Assembly (NCBI GenBank): GCA_021647145.1 | Contig: JAKIVF010000003.1 | Span: forward strand, 1-61,793 | Length of the DNA stretch: 61,793 nt | DNA from: Methylococcaceae bacterium | GTDB taxonomy: Bacteria > Pseudomonadota > Gammaproteobacteria > Methylococcales > Methylomonadaceae | Direction of reading: 5' to 3' | Shown here: piece after piece, positions 26,572 through 35,947 of the stretch | Numbering within the stretch: position 1 is the first letter of the stretch | How the letters are laid out: every line of letters begins with the position of its first letter | The notes under the pieces: model-generated | What the model saw: the letters and a program-made list of their open reading frames with translations, nothing else | Databases searched by the model: none | What the model was told of the DNA's origin: nothing | Made by a program: the position numbers and the translations under genes

Positions 26572-27978
26572 TTACCGTTTGCCCCAAATATGGGCATTTA
26601 CTGCTGTCTCTTCAAAATCTTTCTCGTTGGCTTTTGAAGGAATACTTTTAATTTTCTTTTCATCATTATTCTTCTCAACAATACTATTTTTCTTCAAGGC
26701 TGATTTTTTTGATTTAGCTTTCTTTTTTGGTTTAGAGCGCGGCATAGGGGGGGCTATTTCATCTGCTTCAAAACCTTTTAATTGCTCTCTTTTCAGACGA
26801 AGCGCATTATGCTTTTCAATCACTGTAAAATGATGATATTCATGATGAGCAATTAATGAAATTGCTTGCCCAGTTTGCCCTGCTCTACCCGTACGACCAA
26901 TTCTGTGCACATAATCATTAGGTGAGCGAGGTAAATCAAAATTAATCACACAGGCAAGTTGCTCAATATCAATTCCTCTTGCTGCAACATCAGTGGCAAT
27001 TAAAATTCGAATCTTTCCTGATTTAAAATCCCTTAAAGCAGCTGATCGAGCAGATTGCTCTTTATTACCATGCATGGCAATAGCTTCAATGTCTCTTTTA
27101 GCTAATTTTATTACTAAATTATCACACGTTTTTTTAGCACTACAAAATACTAAGACTTGCTTCCAGTCATATTTATTAAGAAGATGCGCCAATAAATCAT
27201 TTTTCTTATTATGATTAACTGTAATGACACGTTGTTCAATAGGGACTTCTTCAACAAACTCATCCATATTAACTATTTCTGGATTATTCATTTCCTCACG
27301 CACTAGAGACCTAATGCTATCTGGAAAGGTTGCCGTAAACATTAGGTTTTGCCGTTTGTTAGGCAATAACTTCATAATTTTATTTATTTCTTCCTGAAAA
27401 TCGCCCTTCATCAAGCGATCAACCTCATCAACAACCAAGGCTTTAATCTGATTAAATTTAATCGCATTCTGACTAACTAAATCGAGTAAACGTCCTGGTG
27501 TAGAAATTAAAATATCTGTGCCACTGCGTAGAGCCATCATTTGTGGATTAATTTTTACGCCACCGTATACACTTAAGCATTTAATTTCTGGCTTAATATT
27601 TTCAGAGAACTGCTTAAAGACATCACAAATTTGTATAGCCAGTTCACGAGTGGGAACTAAAACTAAAACTTGAACGCAATTACTCTTTGCTCTATCTATA
27701 CCATTAAATTTATTATAAAGTTTACTTTGTCTATAGATGTTTTTTGTACTTAGGTTTTCCAATAATGGCAACACATAGGTAGCGGTTTTACCCGAACCTG
27801 TTTCTGCCCTTGCGAGAACGTCTTTTCCATCCAATACAGGAGGTATAGCCTCAAGCTGTATGTCAGTAGGATGTTCGTAGCCAGCTTTTTTAATAACATT
27901 TAAAATCTCAGTAGAGAACATAAATGATGAAAAATCGGCTTTGGAAGAAGGTTTTGTCATGGAGTTAAGAGTTATCAT
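26572..27978 (-). CDS. DEAD-box ATP-dependent RNA helicase (RhlE/DeaD group)
   Basis: A 468-residue helicase. The order of motifs is complete: Q motif (GYEHPTDIQLEAIP), Walker A AETGSGKTATY, PTRELAIQ, STPGRLLDL, DEVD in place of DEAD, SAT as FTATF, then VFCSAKKTCDNL, ATDVAARGID and HRIGRTGRAG. The C-terminal tail is rich in lysine (KPKKKAKSKKSALKK), likely for RNA binding. The DEVD variant is tolerated in some family members. It unwinds RNA in ribosome assembly or mRNA decay. An internal ATG six codons in is an alternative start. Confidence 0.92.
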   Translation of the reverse strand: MITLNSMTKPSSKADFSSFMFSTEILNVIKKAGYEHPTDIQLEAIPPVLDGKDVLARAETGSGKTATYVLPLLENLSTKNIYRQSKLYNKFNGIDRAKSNCVQVLVLVPTRELAIQICDVFKQFSENIKPEIKCLSVYGGVKINPQMMALRSGTDILISTPGRLLDLVSQNAIKFNQIKALVVDEVDRLMKGDFQEEINKIMKLLPNKRQNLMFTATFPDSIRSLVREEMNNPEIVNMDEFVEEVPIEQRVITVNHNKKNDLLAHLLNKYDWKQVLVFCSAKKTCDNLVIKLAKRDIEAIAMHGNKEQSARSAALRDFKSGKIRILIATDVAARGIDIEQLACVINFDLPRSPNDYVHRIGRTGRAGQTGQAISLIAHHEYHHFTVIEKHNALRLKREQLKGFEADEIAPPMPRSKPKKKAKSKKSALKKNSIVEKNNDEKKIKSIPSKANEKDFEETAVNAHIWGKR

Positions 27979-28292
27979 AATGGTTTACCCTTCAGTTTAA
28001 CCTGAATTCAATTATTGAGATATACATATACTTCACTCGATTACGGATGTGGATTTCTATCAGTCCGCTTTTACCAAAAAACTGTGCGACTAAAACACTT
28101 ATTTAGCTTACTAACCACCTGGTTTGGCACCTTTCTACCGTTAAAAAAAATTCAATATAAATTCCACACCCATGACTGAGCAATTTATAGAAGTAAGTAT
28201 ACTATGGTTGATTAGAAAAACATGGCCAGGAAAATGATCTAAATTTATGCCATAATCATGGGTTAGATTTTGTCTTGCCACCATTTAATTAC
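27979..28292. other. 314-bp divergent intergenic region
   Basis: It separates the divergent helicase and metG genes. No repeat copy or terminator is seen. It must hold both promoters and possibly a long leader for the helicase; I could not place them reliably. Confidence 0.5.
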
Positions 28293-30311
28293 ATGTCCGA
28301 AAGAAAAATTCTTGTTACTAGTGCATTACCATACGCCAATGGCTCAATTCATATAGGCCATTTGGTAGAATATATTCAAACTGATATTTGGGTGCGTTTT
28401 CAAAAACAACGAGGTAATCAATGTTATTACGTTTGTGCTGACGATACGCACGGCACACCTATTATGCTACGAGCTGATAGCGAAGGCATTACCCCTGAAG
28501 AACTGGTCGCACAGGTAGAAAAAGAACACCGCGCAGATTTTGATGAATTTGGTGTAGAGTTTGATAACTACCACACCACCCATTCCTCTGAGAATAAAGA
28601 ATTTGCAGAGCTAATTTATACTCGACTACGTGATGGAGGACATATTAGTCAACGTACCATTAGCCAAGCTTTTGATCCGGTTAAAAATATGTTTTTACCT
28701 GATCGTTTTATTAAAGGTGACTGCCCTAAATGTGGAGCAAAAGAACAATATGGTGATAATTGTGAAACTTGCGGTGCAACTTATTCTCCTACAGAATTAA
28801 AAAATGCTGTATCAGTTGTTTCTGGTGAAAAACCCATTGAAAAAGACTCCGAACATTATTTTTTTAACCTTGATGATTTTACTGAACTACTTACTGACTG
28901 GACTACAGCTAAAGGTCATTTGCAGCCAGAAGTTAAAAATAAAATGGCCGAATGGTTAGAAAATGATTTAAAACAATGGGATATCTCCCGCGATGCCCCT
29001 TATTTTGGTTTTGAAATTCCCGGTGCACCGGGTAAATACTTTTACGTTTGGCTAGATGCTCCGATTGGCTACATGGCAAGCTTTAAAAACTTTTGTGACA
29101 AACAGGGGCTTGATTTTGATGAGTTTTGGGGTGCAGACAGTGATGTGGAGCTTTACCATTTTATCGGTAAAGATATTATCTACTTTCATGCGCTATTCTG
29201 GCCAGCCATGTTAAGTGGTGCTAATTTTAGAACACCTAGTGCTGTTTTTGCCCACGGATTTTTAACCGTAAATGGCGAAAAAATGTCCAAGTCGAGAGGC
29301 ACTTTTATAAAAGCCCGTACTTATCTGGATCATTTAAACCCTGAATATCTACGATATTATTTTGCGGCTAAATTAACCGATGGTATTGACGATCTTGATC
29401 TAAACTTTGATGACTTTACTCAACGTGTAAATTCTGATTTAGTTGGAAAAGTCGTTAATATCGCTAGTCGCTGCAGTGGTTTTATCAAAAAACGTTTTGA
29501 TGGAAAATTGTCTTCCGAGCTTTCTGAACCAGAATTATTCAAAGAATTTATTGATGCCAATAAGTCTATTGCGGCCTTATACGAAGGTCGTGAATTTGGG
29601 AAGGCAATGCGTGAAATCATGTCCCTGGCAGACAAAGCCAATCAATATATAGATGAAAAAAAGCCTTGGATTGTTGCTAAAGAACAGGGGCGCGATACAG
29701 AACTACAGAATATTTGCTCCATAGGTATTAATCTTTTTCGTCTTTTAGTGGTGTATCTAAAACCCGTGATTCCTGCGCTGGCAGAAAATACTGAAAAATT
29801 TCTAAATATTGAGCCACAAAACTGGCCTGCAACCGCACAGCCTTTACTCGATCATCAAATTAATAAATTTAAACCGCTAATGACTCGTGTTGAAGCTGAT
29901 AAAATTGAAGCTATTGTAGAAGCATCGAAAGAAAATTTAAAAAAAACAACAGAAGCAAAAGTCACAACCTGTGAAGCCATAGCTGATACTATCGAGTTTG
30001 ATGATTTTGCTAAAATTGATTTACGAATTGCTAAAATTGTAAAAGCTAATCATGTAGATGGAGCCGATAAATTATTACAGCTCACCGTTGACATTGGCGA
30101 TGAAACACGAAATATTTTTGCAGGGATAAAATCTGCCTATGCTCCAGAAGATTTAGAAGGTAAATTAACCGTTGTAGTTGCAAATCTAAAACCAAGAAAA
30201 ATGCGTTTTGGCTTGTCGGAGGGAATGGTACTTGCTGCCGGCCCAGGTGGAGAAGATTTATGGGTATTAAGTCCTGACCAAGGTGCTAAAGCAGGTATGC
30301 GAGTTAAATAA
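28293..30311 (+). CDS. metG: Methionyl-tRNA synthetase
   Basis: A 672-residue class I aminoacyl-tRNA synthetase. The ATG at 28293 gives the family start MSERKILVTSALPYANG; a TTG 18 bp upstream would add unlike residues. HIGH is GSIHIGH, KMSKS is EKMSKSRGT, and the zinc knuckle is CPKCGAKEQYGDNCETCG. A C-terminal tRNA-binding domain (about 570-672, FDDFAKIDLRIAKI...KMRFGLSEGM) is present. It charges tRNA-Met. hcp follows only 3 bp later, so they are probably one transcript. Confidence 0.96.
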   Translation: MSERKILVTSALPYANGSIHIGHLVEYIQTDIWVRFQKQRGNQCYYVCADDTHGTPIMLRADSEGITPEELVAQVEKEHRADFDEFGVEFDNYHTTHSSENKEFAELIYTRLRDGGHISQRTISQAFDPVKNMFLPDRFIKGDCPKCGAKEQYGDNCETCGATYSPTELKNAVSVVSGEKPIEKDSEHYFFNLDDFTELLTDWTTAKGHLQPEVKNKMAEWLENDLKQWDISRDAPYFGFEIPGAPGKYFYVWLDAPIGYMASFKNFCDKQGLDFDEFWGADSDVELYHFIGKDIIYFHALFWPAMLSGANFRTPSAVFAHGFLTVNGEKMSKSRGTFIKARTYLDHLNPEYLRYYFAAKLTDGIDDLDLNFDDFTQRVNSDLVGKVVNIASRCSGFIKKRFDGKLSSELSEPELFKEFIDANKSIAALYEGREFGKAMREIMSLADKANQYIDEKKPWIVAKEQGRDTELQNICSIGINLFRLLVVYLKPVIPALAENTEKFLNIEPQNWPATAQPLLDHQINKFKPLMTRVEADKIEAIVEASKENLKKTTEAKVTTCEAIADTIEFDDFAKIDLRIAKIVKANHVDGADKLLQLTVDIGDETRNIFAGIKSAYAPEDLEGKLTVVVANLKPRKMRFGLSEGMVLAAGPGGEDLWVLSPDQGAKAGMRVK

Positions 30312-30314
30312 GAT

Positions 30315-31991
30315 ATGTTTTGTTATCACTGCCAAGAAGCAAAAAAAAATATTGCTTGCGATACTACAGGGATTTGCGGAAAAAAGGCTAACGTCTCTAG
30401 CTTGCATGATATGCTGATGTTTAGCTTAAAAGGGTTGGCATTTTATACTTATCGTGCGGAAGAATTTAATCTGATTAGTAATAAAACGAATCAGTTTTTG
30501 GCAAAATCGCTCTATGCAATGGTCACTAATGTCAATTTTTCTCCTGCTGATTTTATCAGTATGATAGAAGAATCAGTAAAACGAAAAAATTCGATTAGAA
30601 GCCAGTTTTTAACTGCTTATCATCAAAAATATAATAAGGAATTTAATCAACCCTTACCAGAAGAAGCTGAATGGCAATTTACCAACCAAAATGAAGAAGA
30701 GCTAACTGAAAAAGGCTCAACCGTTGGTGTTGAACGAGATATGGCACGATTAGATGAAGATGTTCTTAATTTGCAAGAATGTCTTCTCTACGCAGTTAAA
30801 GGACTCGGTTCTTTAGCAATCCATAGTCTTGAATTAAATATTGAAGATATTGAACAATATCGTTTTCTACATCAATCACTGAGTTTTACTCTGAATGATG
30901 GTAATAATATAGAAAATATTCTTCCCATGCTACTTAAAGCAGGTCAACTTGGTTTAGTTGCAATGGAACAGCTTGAAAAGGCAAATATAATTAAATTTGG
31001 CAATCCAGTCCCTACAAAAGTCTACCTTGACACTCAGGACAACCCTGGAATTCTTGTTTCAGGGCATGATCTACAAGATATTGAAGACTTGTTAGAACAA
31101 ACAGCTAGTACAGGTATAGATGTCTACACACATGGGGAAGCAATTTCAGCCCATACCTATCCTGCTCTAAAAAAATACTTCAACCTAGTGGGTAACTATG
31201 GTGGTGCCTGGCAAAGCCAAAAAACTGAGTTTCCTAAATTTAATGGCCCAATTCTGGTTACAACCAACAGTATTCAACAACCTAAAAAGACCTATCAAGA
31301 AAAAATATTTACTACAGGCATGGTTGGCTGGCCTGATATTCCTCATATAGCTGATCGTAAACCAGGGCAACGTAAAGACTTTACTGAAATAATAAAAATA
31401 GCTATACAAGGCGAAGCCCCCACACCCTTAGCAGAAGGGCAATTTATTACTGGGTACGGCAACAAAGCCCTAGCTGCTTTAACTGATAAAATAGCCAATG
31501 CTATCAATACCCAGAAAATTAAACGCATTATTGTTCTGGCCGGTACAGATGGGCGGCATAAAGAACGTAAATATTACACTGAACTAGCCGAATCATTACC
31601 AAATAATGCATTAATTATTACTGCTGGTGATACAAAATATCGCTTTTACCAACATGATTTTGGTACTATTGATGACATTCCAAGACTGCTTGATGCAGGG
31701 CAAAGCAATGACTTTTTTGCTATTATCCATTTTTTAGAAGTGTTACAAAAAACAATAGGCTTAGCCAAAATAAGCGACTTACCTGTTTCTTTTGATATAG
31801 CTTGGTACGAGCAAAAAACTATATTAATGATGCTTGCCTTATTTGCATTAGATTTTAAAAACATTCGAATAGGCCCAACACTACCGCCATTTTTTACAGA
31901 CAATATTTTGGAATTATTATCCAGTAAGTATGGTTTAAAAGGAATTGATAGCGTAGAAAATGATGTTGAAACCTTAATGGCTGGACATTAA
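30315..31991 (+). CDS. hcp: Hybrid cluster protein (hydroxylamine reductase)
   Basis: A 558-residue hybrid-cluster protein. The N-terminal [4Fe-4S] ligands are C3, C6, C15 and C21 (MFCYHC...ACDTTGICGKK), the class with compact spacing. The family signatures follow: ILVSGHDLQDIEDLLEQT, YTHGEAISAHTYP, NYGGAWQSQ, GPILVTTNSIQ and the FTTGMVGWP region with hybrid-cluster cysteines partly replaced. Note that several usual C-terminal cluster cysteines (for example the C in TTNCLV and TGxVG(F/Y)PGxxHI) are not seen: TTNSIQ has Ser. It would reduce NO or hydroxylamine. It lies between metG and rnfB. Confidence 0.82.
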   Translation: MFCYHCQEAKKNIACDTTGICGKKANVSSLHDMLMFSLKGLAFYTYRAEEFNLISNKTNQFLAKSLYAMVTNVNFSPADFISMIEESVKRKNSIRSQFLTAYHQKYNKEFNQPLPEEAEWQFTNQNEEELTEKGSTVGVERDMARLDEDVLNLQECLLYAVKGLGSLAIHSLELNIEDIEQYRFLHQSLSFTLNDGNNIENILPMLLKAGQLGLVAMEQLEKANIIKFGNPVPTKVYLDTQDNPGILVSGHDLQDIEDLLEQTASTGIDVYTHGEAISAHTYPALKKYFNLVGNYGGAWQSQKTEFPKFNGPILVTTNSIQQPKKTYQEKIFTTGMVGWPDIPHIADRKPGQRKDFTEIIKIAIQGEAPTPLAEGQFITGYGNKALAALTDKIANAINTQKIKRIIVLAGTDGRHKERKYYTELAESLPNNALIITAGDTKYRFYQHDFGTIDDIPRLLDAGQSNDFFAIIHFLEVLQKTIGLAKISDLPVSFDIAWYEQKTILMMLALFALDFKNIRIGPTLPPFFTDNILELLSSKYGLKGIDSVENDVETLMAGH

Positions 31992-32000
31992 ATTTAAGTG

Positions 32001-32573
32001 ATGAGCCAGTCTTTTTCTGTGGAAGAACAAGTTGATCAGATTGATAACTTGTTACCACAAACACAATGCACTAAATGTGGTTTTTCTGGTTGTAAACCTT
32101 ATGCTCAAGCTATAGTAAAAGGAAATGCTGATATAAACCAGTGCCCACCTGGTGGTAGTCTAGGCATAAAAAAACTGGCTAAATTACTACAAGTAGAGGA
32201 AAAGCCATTAAACCCTGCATTTGGTACAGAACAACCGAGAAAAGTTGCCTTTATTATTGAAGAAGATTGCATCGGCTGTACTAAATGTCTGCCCCCTTGC
32301 CCTGTTGATGCGATAGTAGGCGCAAACAAACAAATGCACACAGTTATTGCCGCTGAATGTACTGGCTGTGATTTATGCGTAGCACCTTGTCCAGTTGATT
32401 GCATTATCATGAAACCAATAGAATCACCTACCTTTTGGGGTAAGGTAGATGCAGATAACGCTAAACTACGTTTTTTAAATAAACAAAAACGCTTAGAACT
32501 ACAAGCAGAAGAAAAAGCTGTTCGCTTAAAAAAACAAAAACAGATACTAGCTAAATTAAAAGCTAAAAAATAA
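32001..32573 (+). CDS. rnfB: RnfB-type iron-sulfur ferredoxin
   Basis: About 190 residues from the ATG at 32001 (a GTG immediately before is possible). It has the RnfB Fe-S domain (CTKCGFSGCKPYAQAIVKG...CPPGG, about 20-55) and two classical [4Fe-4S] motifs, CIGCTKCLPPCPVDA (about 93) and CTGCDLCVAPCPVDC (about 123). The membrane-anchoring N-terminal helix of full RnfB is absent, and no other rnf genes follow, so it may act as a soluble electron carrier, perhaps for the Hcp encoded just upstream. Sequence similarity to RnfB is strong. Confidence 0.85.
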   Translation: MSQSFSVEEQVDQIDNLLPQTQCTKCGFSGCKPYAQAIVKGNADINQCPPGGSLGIKKLAKLLQVEEKPLNPAFGTEQPRKVAFIIEEDCIGCTKCLPPCPVDAIVGANKQMHTVIAAECTGCDLCVAPCPVDCIIMKPIESPTFWGKVDADNAKLRFLNKQKRLELQAEEKAVRLKKQKQILAKLKAKK

Positions 32574-33002
32574 CTAATTCAATTGTTCTAAATACTCCAC
32601 CTAATAAGTACCTAAGTAAAAATTAATTTAATAAAGAGCAATATCCACTTCACTGGTCTAATGTTAAGACTGGAGCACGAACAATCCTGTCTTGATTATT
32701 TGTATAAGCTTTGTTGGCCCGATAGTTTTGTTTGCCCAGCCCGTAATGGATGTAAAGCATGAAAGATGGATGCAATGTTTTGGAATAGACGGTCATTACT
32801 GAGCAAAATGTAGAAGTCAACGAAACTCTTTCTGATGGAAAAGAGAAAGGAGGCAAACGTAGATTATTAATTTTTCAGGACTAGATTTGGCTGCTGGTCA
32901 ATATTATCATCCCAATTAAAATTTTAATGCTCATTGCCTACCCCAAATCAGGATAAATTTATATTCGTTAGATCGCTTTTTTTTAGATAAAGCTCAAAAA
33001 AA
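32574..33002. other. 429-bp intergenic region with a possible transposase scar
   Basis: Between rnfB and the convergent NfeD gene. No intact gene is seen. The only recognisable stretch is the IS1595-like fragment described separately. Confidence 0.5.
32673..32762 (+). pseudogene. Possible N-terminal scar of an IS1595/ISXO2-family transposase
   Basis: The plus frame reads CLDYLYKLCWPDSFVCPARN and then stops at 32760-32762. This resembles the zinc-ribbon N-terminus of ISXO2-like transposases (pattern CLDYL..LRWP.GFVCP.C). The second knuckle and the DDE domain are missing. Confidence 0.4.
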
Positions 33003-33443
33003 CTAAACCCACTTCACTTCAAATAAAGTTCCCTTAACATCAACCACCTCAACCTGTTGATCAATTGGGCAGTCGTCTCCAAGAACTGTCCAGATTGAAT
33101 CATCAGCCTTAATTTTTCCACGCCCATTTTTAATTGGCTCAATCAAAGAAAAGGTTCTGCCAATATATTGAGCTCCACGTTTATTTAGTAAGGGATGGTC
33201 TGTTTCAGTGTTATTTTTAAAGCCATATTGCCGCCAAATAAGAATTGAAGTGATAGATAAAGTAGCATAAATAATTAACTGAATTTCAAGACTGACAGAA
33301 GGAAATAAAAATAAAATTGTTCCTACAATAACCCCTGCTACAGATAACCATAAAAAAAAGAAACCGGGTGCCAATATTTCTATTCCTAATAGAAAAACGG
33401 CTAACACCCACCAATACCAAAATACAATTTCTAATTCAGCCAT
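33003..33443 (-). CDS. NfeD-family membrane protein
   Basis: A 146-residue protein with two or three N-terminal helices (WYWWVLAVFLLGIEILAPGFFFLWLSVAG) and a C-terminal OB-fold (about 85-146, AQYIGRTFSLIEPIKNGRGK then DDSIWTVLGDDC). It is the short NfeD form that partners with SPFH proteins. The SPFH gene is 3 bp upstream in the same operon. The pair is thought to organise membrane proteins or assist proteolysis; the exact role is unknown. Confidence 0.88.
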   Translation of the reverse strand: MAELEIVFWYWWVLAVFLLGIEILAPGFFFLWLSVAGVIVGTILFLFPSVSLEIQLIIYATLSITSILIWRQYGFKNNTETDHPLLNKRGAQYIGRTFSLIEPIKNGRGKIKADDSIWTVLGDDCPIDQQVEVVDVKGTLFEVKWV

Positions 33444-33446
33444 TTT

Positions 33447-34358
33447 TTATCCTTTTTTAGTCATTGCTTCTTTTGCCAGCTCACTAATACCCCCTAAGGC
33501 ACCAATAACACTGCCCGCTTCTAAAGGCATAAGAACTAACTTACTATTATCTGCTGTTGCAATTTCTTTTAGGGATTCCACATATTTTTGGGCGACAAAA
33601 TAGTTGATGGCTTGAACACTGCCATTAGCAATAGCCTCTGAAACTACTTTTGTTGCAGTAGCTTCTGCTTCTGCTAAACGTTCTCTAGCCTCGGCATCTC
33701 TATAAGCAGCCTCCTTACGTCCTTCTGCATCCAGAATCGCTCCTTGTTTTTCGCCTTCTGCACGTAGAATTTCTGCCTGTCTTAGGCCTTCCGCCTCAAG
33801 AATGGAAGCTCTTTTTTCTCGTTCAGCCTTCATTTGTCTTGCCATTGCATCAACTAAGTCTCTTGGCGGGGCAATATCTTTAATCTCTATTCTTGTCACT
33901 TTAAGCCCCCAAGGACTAGTTGCATCATCAACAACATTTAATAATCTAGCATTAATTTCATCTCTTTTTGATAAAAGTTCATCCAAATCCATTGATCCCA
34001 TGACTGTTCGAATATTGGTCATAACTAGATTAAGAACAGCTATTTCAAGTTGATTGACTTCATAAGAAGCTTTAGCTGCATCCATAACTTGAAAAAATAC
34101 CACACCATCAACGGTTACCATGGCATTGTCTTTGGTAATAATTTCTTGAGAAGGTACGTCTCTAACTTGCTCCATCATGTTAAGTTTATTACCAATCCTA
34201 TCGATAATAGGCATAATAATATTCAAACCGGGCGTTAATGTATTAGTGTAACGACCAAAACGTTCAACCGTATATTCCATACCCTGAGGGACAGATTTAA
34301 CACTCATAAATACCAATAAAATGGCAAAACCTAAAATAACTAACGCAAAAGTACCCAT
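33447..34358 (-). CDS. SPFH/stomatin-family membrane protein (QmcA-like)
   Basis: About 303 residues from the ATG at 34358, which has AAGGAA eight bases upstream; the longer frame to 34421 lacks this. One N-terminal transmembrane helix (LVILGFAILLVFMSV) is followed by the SPFH domain (VPQGMEYTVERFGRY...NIRTVMGSMDLDELLSKRDEIN) and a long charged coiled coil (about 190-265). It should form oligomeric membrane cages. It is translated with NfeD (3-bp gap). Confidence 0.92.
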   Translation of the reverse strand: MGTFALVILGFAILLVFMSVKSVPQGMEYTVERFGRYTNTLTPGLNIIMPIIDRIGNKLNMMEQVRDVPSQEIITKDNAMVTVDGVVFFQVMDAAKASYEVNQLEIAVLNLVMTNIRTVMGSMDLDELLSKRDEINARLLNVVDDATSPWGLKVTRIEIKDIAPPRDLVDAMARQMKAEREKRASILEAEGLRQAEILRAEGEKQGAILDAEGRKEAAYRDAEARERLAEAEATATKVVSEAIANGSVQAINYFVAQKYVESLKEIATADNSKLVLMPLEAGSVIGALGGISELAKEAMTKKG

Positions 34359-34446
34359 AGTAATTTTCCTTTTTTGTTGCAAAAATATATTTTCCTCATG
34401 ATAATGTATATTATGCGTCAATTAAAAGTAATAACGGAAAATAAAA

Positions 34447-34728
34447 ATGATAATTTTATCAATTAACCTATTGATTTTATCAGTAGGCCTACTGATAGTA
34501 GGATTAATTAAACCAGGCTGGATTTTATTTTGGATGGAAAAACCGGGGAGAATGCCAATAATAATCTTATCATCAGTTTTGTTTATGGTTGGTGTAGTGA
34601 TGTTTACTGAGGCCAACCTTGAGAAGGTCAATGCTAACCCGCCCCCCGTTAGCCAAACAAAAGAAGCTTCAGAAACGCCCGTACCGGCAGTTGACGAAAA
34701 AACAAAAACTATTAAAGAGGTAAAATAA
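34447..34728 (+). CDS. Small membrane protein with proline/lysine-rich tail
   Basis: A 93-residue protein with two hydrophobic segments (about 2-24 and 38-56) separated by the loop KPGWILFWMEKPGRMP, then a soluble tail rich in Glu, Pro and Lys. I do not recognise the family. It is divergent from the SPFH gene with only 88 bp between starts, so the two may share regulation. Confidence 0.55.
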   Translation: MIILSINLLILSVGLLIVGLIKPGWILFWMEKPGRMPIIILSSVLFMVGVVMFTEANLEKVNANPPPVSQTKEASETPVPAVDEKTKTIKEVK

Positions 34729-34740
34729 TTATTTTTTTGT

Positions 34741-34793
34741 TGGGCTAAGGGCTAACGGCTTTATTGTTAACCCAACATTTTTAGTAAATTTGG
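34741..34793 (+). repeat. Dispersed repeat family A, copy 3 (half copy)
   Basis: It reads GGGCTAACGGCTTTATTGTT followed by AACCCAACATTTTTAGTA. It begins 13 bp after the small membrane protein stop. The right-hand hairpin half is absent. Confidence 0.75.
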
Positions 34794-34857
34794 TCGCAAG
34801 ATCTGATACTAAGGTGAGTTAGAAAACAATAGATATGAAATGTTTTTCTAAGTTTTG

Positions 34858-35286
34858 TTAAATTCCCGCACTAAACCCAGCTTCTTTAATCCCAGCTACA
34901 GCACTACGTTCATCTTGGTCAGAAATATCTCCACTAATACCAACCGCGCCAAGAATATTATTATCTTCATCTCTAATCAATACACCACCAGGAACAGGCA
35001 TAACCTTTCCTCCGGCAATATCAACCAAAGCATTCATAAAAGCAGGACGCTGTTCAGCCATAACGGCTAAACTACGAGAGGACATTCCCATGTTCACCGC
35101 ACCCCAAGCTTTTGCTATCGCAATATCATACTTTAGTGGCGTTGCACCGTCTTCTCTTTGCATGGCTTTTATTGAACCACTTTCATCTAACACCACAACA
35201 GTTAAGGGTTTGCAGTTAAGTCTGCGCGCCGTTGTTAAAGCAACATGAATGATTTGATTTGATTTTTTTAGTGTTAATACAGACAT
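34858..35286 (-). CDS. GlcG/HbpS-family (DUF336) protein
   Basis: A 142-residue single-domain protein: VALTTARRLNCKPLTVVVLD, the YDIAIAKAWGAVNMGMSSR block, and the PVPGGVLIRDEDNNILGAVG loop with DERSAVAGI near the C-terminus. This is the GlcG/HbpS family; HbpS binds haem or iron and senses redox in some bacteria, but most members are uncharacterised. It is cytoplasmic (no signal peptide) and apparently monocistronic. Confidence 0.85.
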   Translation of the reverse strand: MSVLTLKKSNQIIHVALTTARRLNCKPLTVVVLDESGSIKAMQREDGATPLKYDIAIAKAWGAVNMGMSSRSLAVMAEQRPAFMNALVDIAGGKVMPVPGGVLIRDEDNNILGAVGISGDISDQDERSAVAGIKEAGFSAGI

Positions 35287-35341
35287 TATATACTCAGTCG
35301 TTTTTTATAATAGTATAGCGAGAATAAAGATTAACTGTTTA

Positions 35342-35947
35342 TTATAGCTCTAAAACAGACTTTATGTAGGGCCATATTTTTTTAGCAATAATGGGTTGGG
35401 CTTTTTCGTTTGGGTGTAATCCATCACTGATCATCATTTCTTTTACCAAAGCGATATCTTTCAATATAAAAGGAACGAGAGGAATATTCATTTCTTTGGC
35501 TAAATCAGGATAAACATTATAAAACATGTCTACATAACGTTTACCATAATTTGGCGGAATCCTCATCCCTAACAATAAAACCTTTGCTCCATCTTGTTGT
35601 GAGCGAGTAATTATTTCTGCAAGGTTATTTTTCATTTTTTTTGGTGATAAACCTTGAAGACCATCATTTGCACCTAATTCCAGCAAAACCAACTGTGGTT
35701 TATGTTGAGCCAATACTTTATCAATACGCGCAAGCCCACCCGCTGAAGTATCACCTGTAATACTTTCGTTAAAAATAGTATAAGTTTTATTTTCTTGATC
35801 AAGCTTTTGCTGTAATAATGCAACCCAACCTTTTTTAATATCTATTTTATAAGCGGCACTTAAGCTATCTCCTAGTACAACAATAGATTTAGCAAATATT
35901 GTCGTTGAATAAAGTGCAACGACCAACACCAAACAAATTTTTAACAT
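35342..35947 (-). CDS. tesA: Multifunctional acyl-CoA thioesterase I / lysophospholipase L1
   Basis: A 201-residue SGNH hydrolase with a signal peptide (MLKICLVLVVALYSTTIFA). Block I is VVLGDSLSAAYKI with the catalytic Ser, block III is ELGANDGL with Asn, and block V is DGLHPN with the Asp/His pair. It is periplasmic and hydrolyses acyl esters. It is divergent from ybbA; the two ATGs share the palindrome CATG (35945-35948), so there is no intergenic space between them. Confidence 0.92.
   Translation of the reverse strand: MLKICLVLVVALYSTTIFAKSIVVLGDSLSAAYKIDIKKGWVALLQQKLDQENKTYTIFNESITGDTSAGGLARIDKVLAQHKPQLVLLELGANDGLQGLSPKKMKNNLAEIITRSQQDGAKVLLLGMRIPPNYGKRYVDMFYNVYPDLAKEMNIPLVPFILKDIALVKEMMISDGLHPNEKAQPIIAKKIWPYIKSVLEL

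Noticed and set aside
32650..32856. 68-residue open frame on the minus strand
   Set aside because: No family, no ribosome site, and it overlaps the transposase scar read on the plus strand.
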